From Heterocephalus glaber (Eukaryota; Chordata; Mammalia; Rodentia; Bathyergidae), in the NCBI RefSeq assembly GCF_000247695.1, contig NW_004624742.1, positions 4,935,336 through 4,999,335 of the forward strand: 64,000 nucleotides of DNA, written 5' to 3'. Under the pieces are notes generated by a model that had not been told where the DNA came from, did no database searches, and saw nothing but the letters and a program-made list of their open reading frames with translations. Both the position numbers and the translations under genes were made by a program. Positions 63,222-64,000 of this stretch are shown here, piece after piece. Positions within the stretch are counted from its first letter, which is position 1. The number at the start of each line of letters is the position of its first letter.

Positions 63222-64000
63222 CCAATTTTTTCAAGAATTCTACCTATTCTCTCTTCCAGCAGACTTAGCATTTCTGTTCTAATATTTGGATCTTTGATCC
63301 ATTTTGATTTTAGTTCAGTGCATGATGAAAGAGATGGGGCTAGCTTTAATCTTTGGCATTTGGACAACCAGTTTTTTCAACACCATTTATTATAGAGGCT
63401 GTCTTTCTTCCAGTGAAGGTGTTTGGCTCCTTTGTCAAAGATAAGGTGGGTAAGTGTATTTAAAGTTATTTCTGCCTCTTCTAATCTTTTTCATTGATCC
63501 TCTAATCTCTTTTTTGGGGTTTTTTGTTTTTTTGTGTGTTTTTTTTGCCAATACCATGTCCTTTTTATCACAGTAGCTTTGTAGAATAATTTAAAATTCA
63601 GGATTGTGATGCCCCCTGCCTTGCCTCTGTTGCCTAGGGATTGCTTTTGCTATTCTAGGTCTCTTCTGGTTTCAAATAAATTTTAGGTTGATTTTCTCTA
63701 ATTCTGTGAGATATGCTATTGATTGGTATTTTGATAGGGATTGCATTAAATCTGTATAACAATTTTGGAAGTATGGCTATTTTCACTATATTGGTTCTTC
63801 CTACCCAAGAACAAGGGATATCTTTCCATTGTCTGATATCCTCTTTCATCTCCTTCAGAGCACTGTAGTTTTCCATGTAAAGGTCTTTTATTTCCTTCAT
63901 TAGATCAACTTCTATGTATTTAATTTTTTGGATGGTATTGTGAAAGGTGTTGTTTCCCTAATTTCTCTCTCACTGAGTTTGTTATTGGTGTATTGGAATG

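Larger units (their letters stand above)
61520..64000 (-). repeat. L1 element, antisense, continues past the window
   Basis: On the - strand the text runs from ORF2 C-terminal sequence (63655-63900 encodes MKEIKDLYMENYSALKEMKE and onward, typical L1 ORF2) to the 3' UTR near 61520. A young SINE (62375-62457) and a solo LTR (62839-63221) are inserted. Frames are broken outside short pieces. Confidence 0.9.

Noticed and set aside
48060..64000. Exons of EVI5
   Set aside because: Expected nearby by human synteny, but no open frame here resembles its TBC or coiled-coil protein.

Overview
The window is mammalian nuclear DNA from a rodent. The spliced genes have GT-AG introns, and two intron-encoded snoRNAs and a dense load of SINEs and L1 are present. 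The rodent call rests on 7SL-derived B1 elements with the internal ~29-bp duplication (two copies of a 'gccagcctgaactacat'-like block) and on many dimeric B1-ID (B1-dID) elements, which are known from non-murid rodents such as squirrels, dormice and beavers. A younger tRNA-like SINE ('ggccggggatttagctcagtgg...cgatccccggtacc' plus A-tail) is present in more than 40 copies, many with clear target-site duplications. A beaver-like rodent fits, but the species call is an inference.

Left part (1-37160): DIPK1A (FAM69A) on the + strand. Exons 2-5 are intact and encode residues 19-428 of a 428-residue protein. Exon 1 lies before the window. Introns 1 and 2 are large and filled with SINEs, L1, L2, MIR and DNA-transposon remnants. 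The last exon is followed by a ~1.2-kb 3' UTR with its own SINEs.

Middle (37890-47954): RPL5 on the - strand, all eight exons, 297 codons, intact. It converges tail-to-tail with DIPK1A, with about 0.75 kb between the two poly(A) signals. Intron 5 carries SNORD21 and intron 7 carries SNORA66, the same arrangement as in human. The promoter is a CpG-rich block with a terminal oligopyrimidine start and an NRF-1-like site.

Right part (48060-64000): no coding exon seen. By human synteny this is the spacer between the RPL5 and EVI5 promoters. It holds SINE clusters, an L2, two MaLR-type LTRs, a 771-bp assembly gap, three repeat-poor stretches and, from about 61520 to the end, an antisense L1 interrupted by a solo LTR with visible TATA and poly(A) signals.

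RPL5 makes ribosomal protein uL18, and its two snoRNAs act on rRNA, so that locus serves ribosome production. DIPK1A is an ER-type membrane protein of the FAM69 kinase-like family. No wholly new system was found. The most unusual items are a one-base change in the SNORD21 guide opposite its rRNA target, a circularly permuted SINE, a foldback DNA element and a possible hAT-type MITE.
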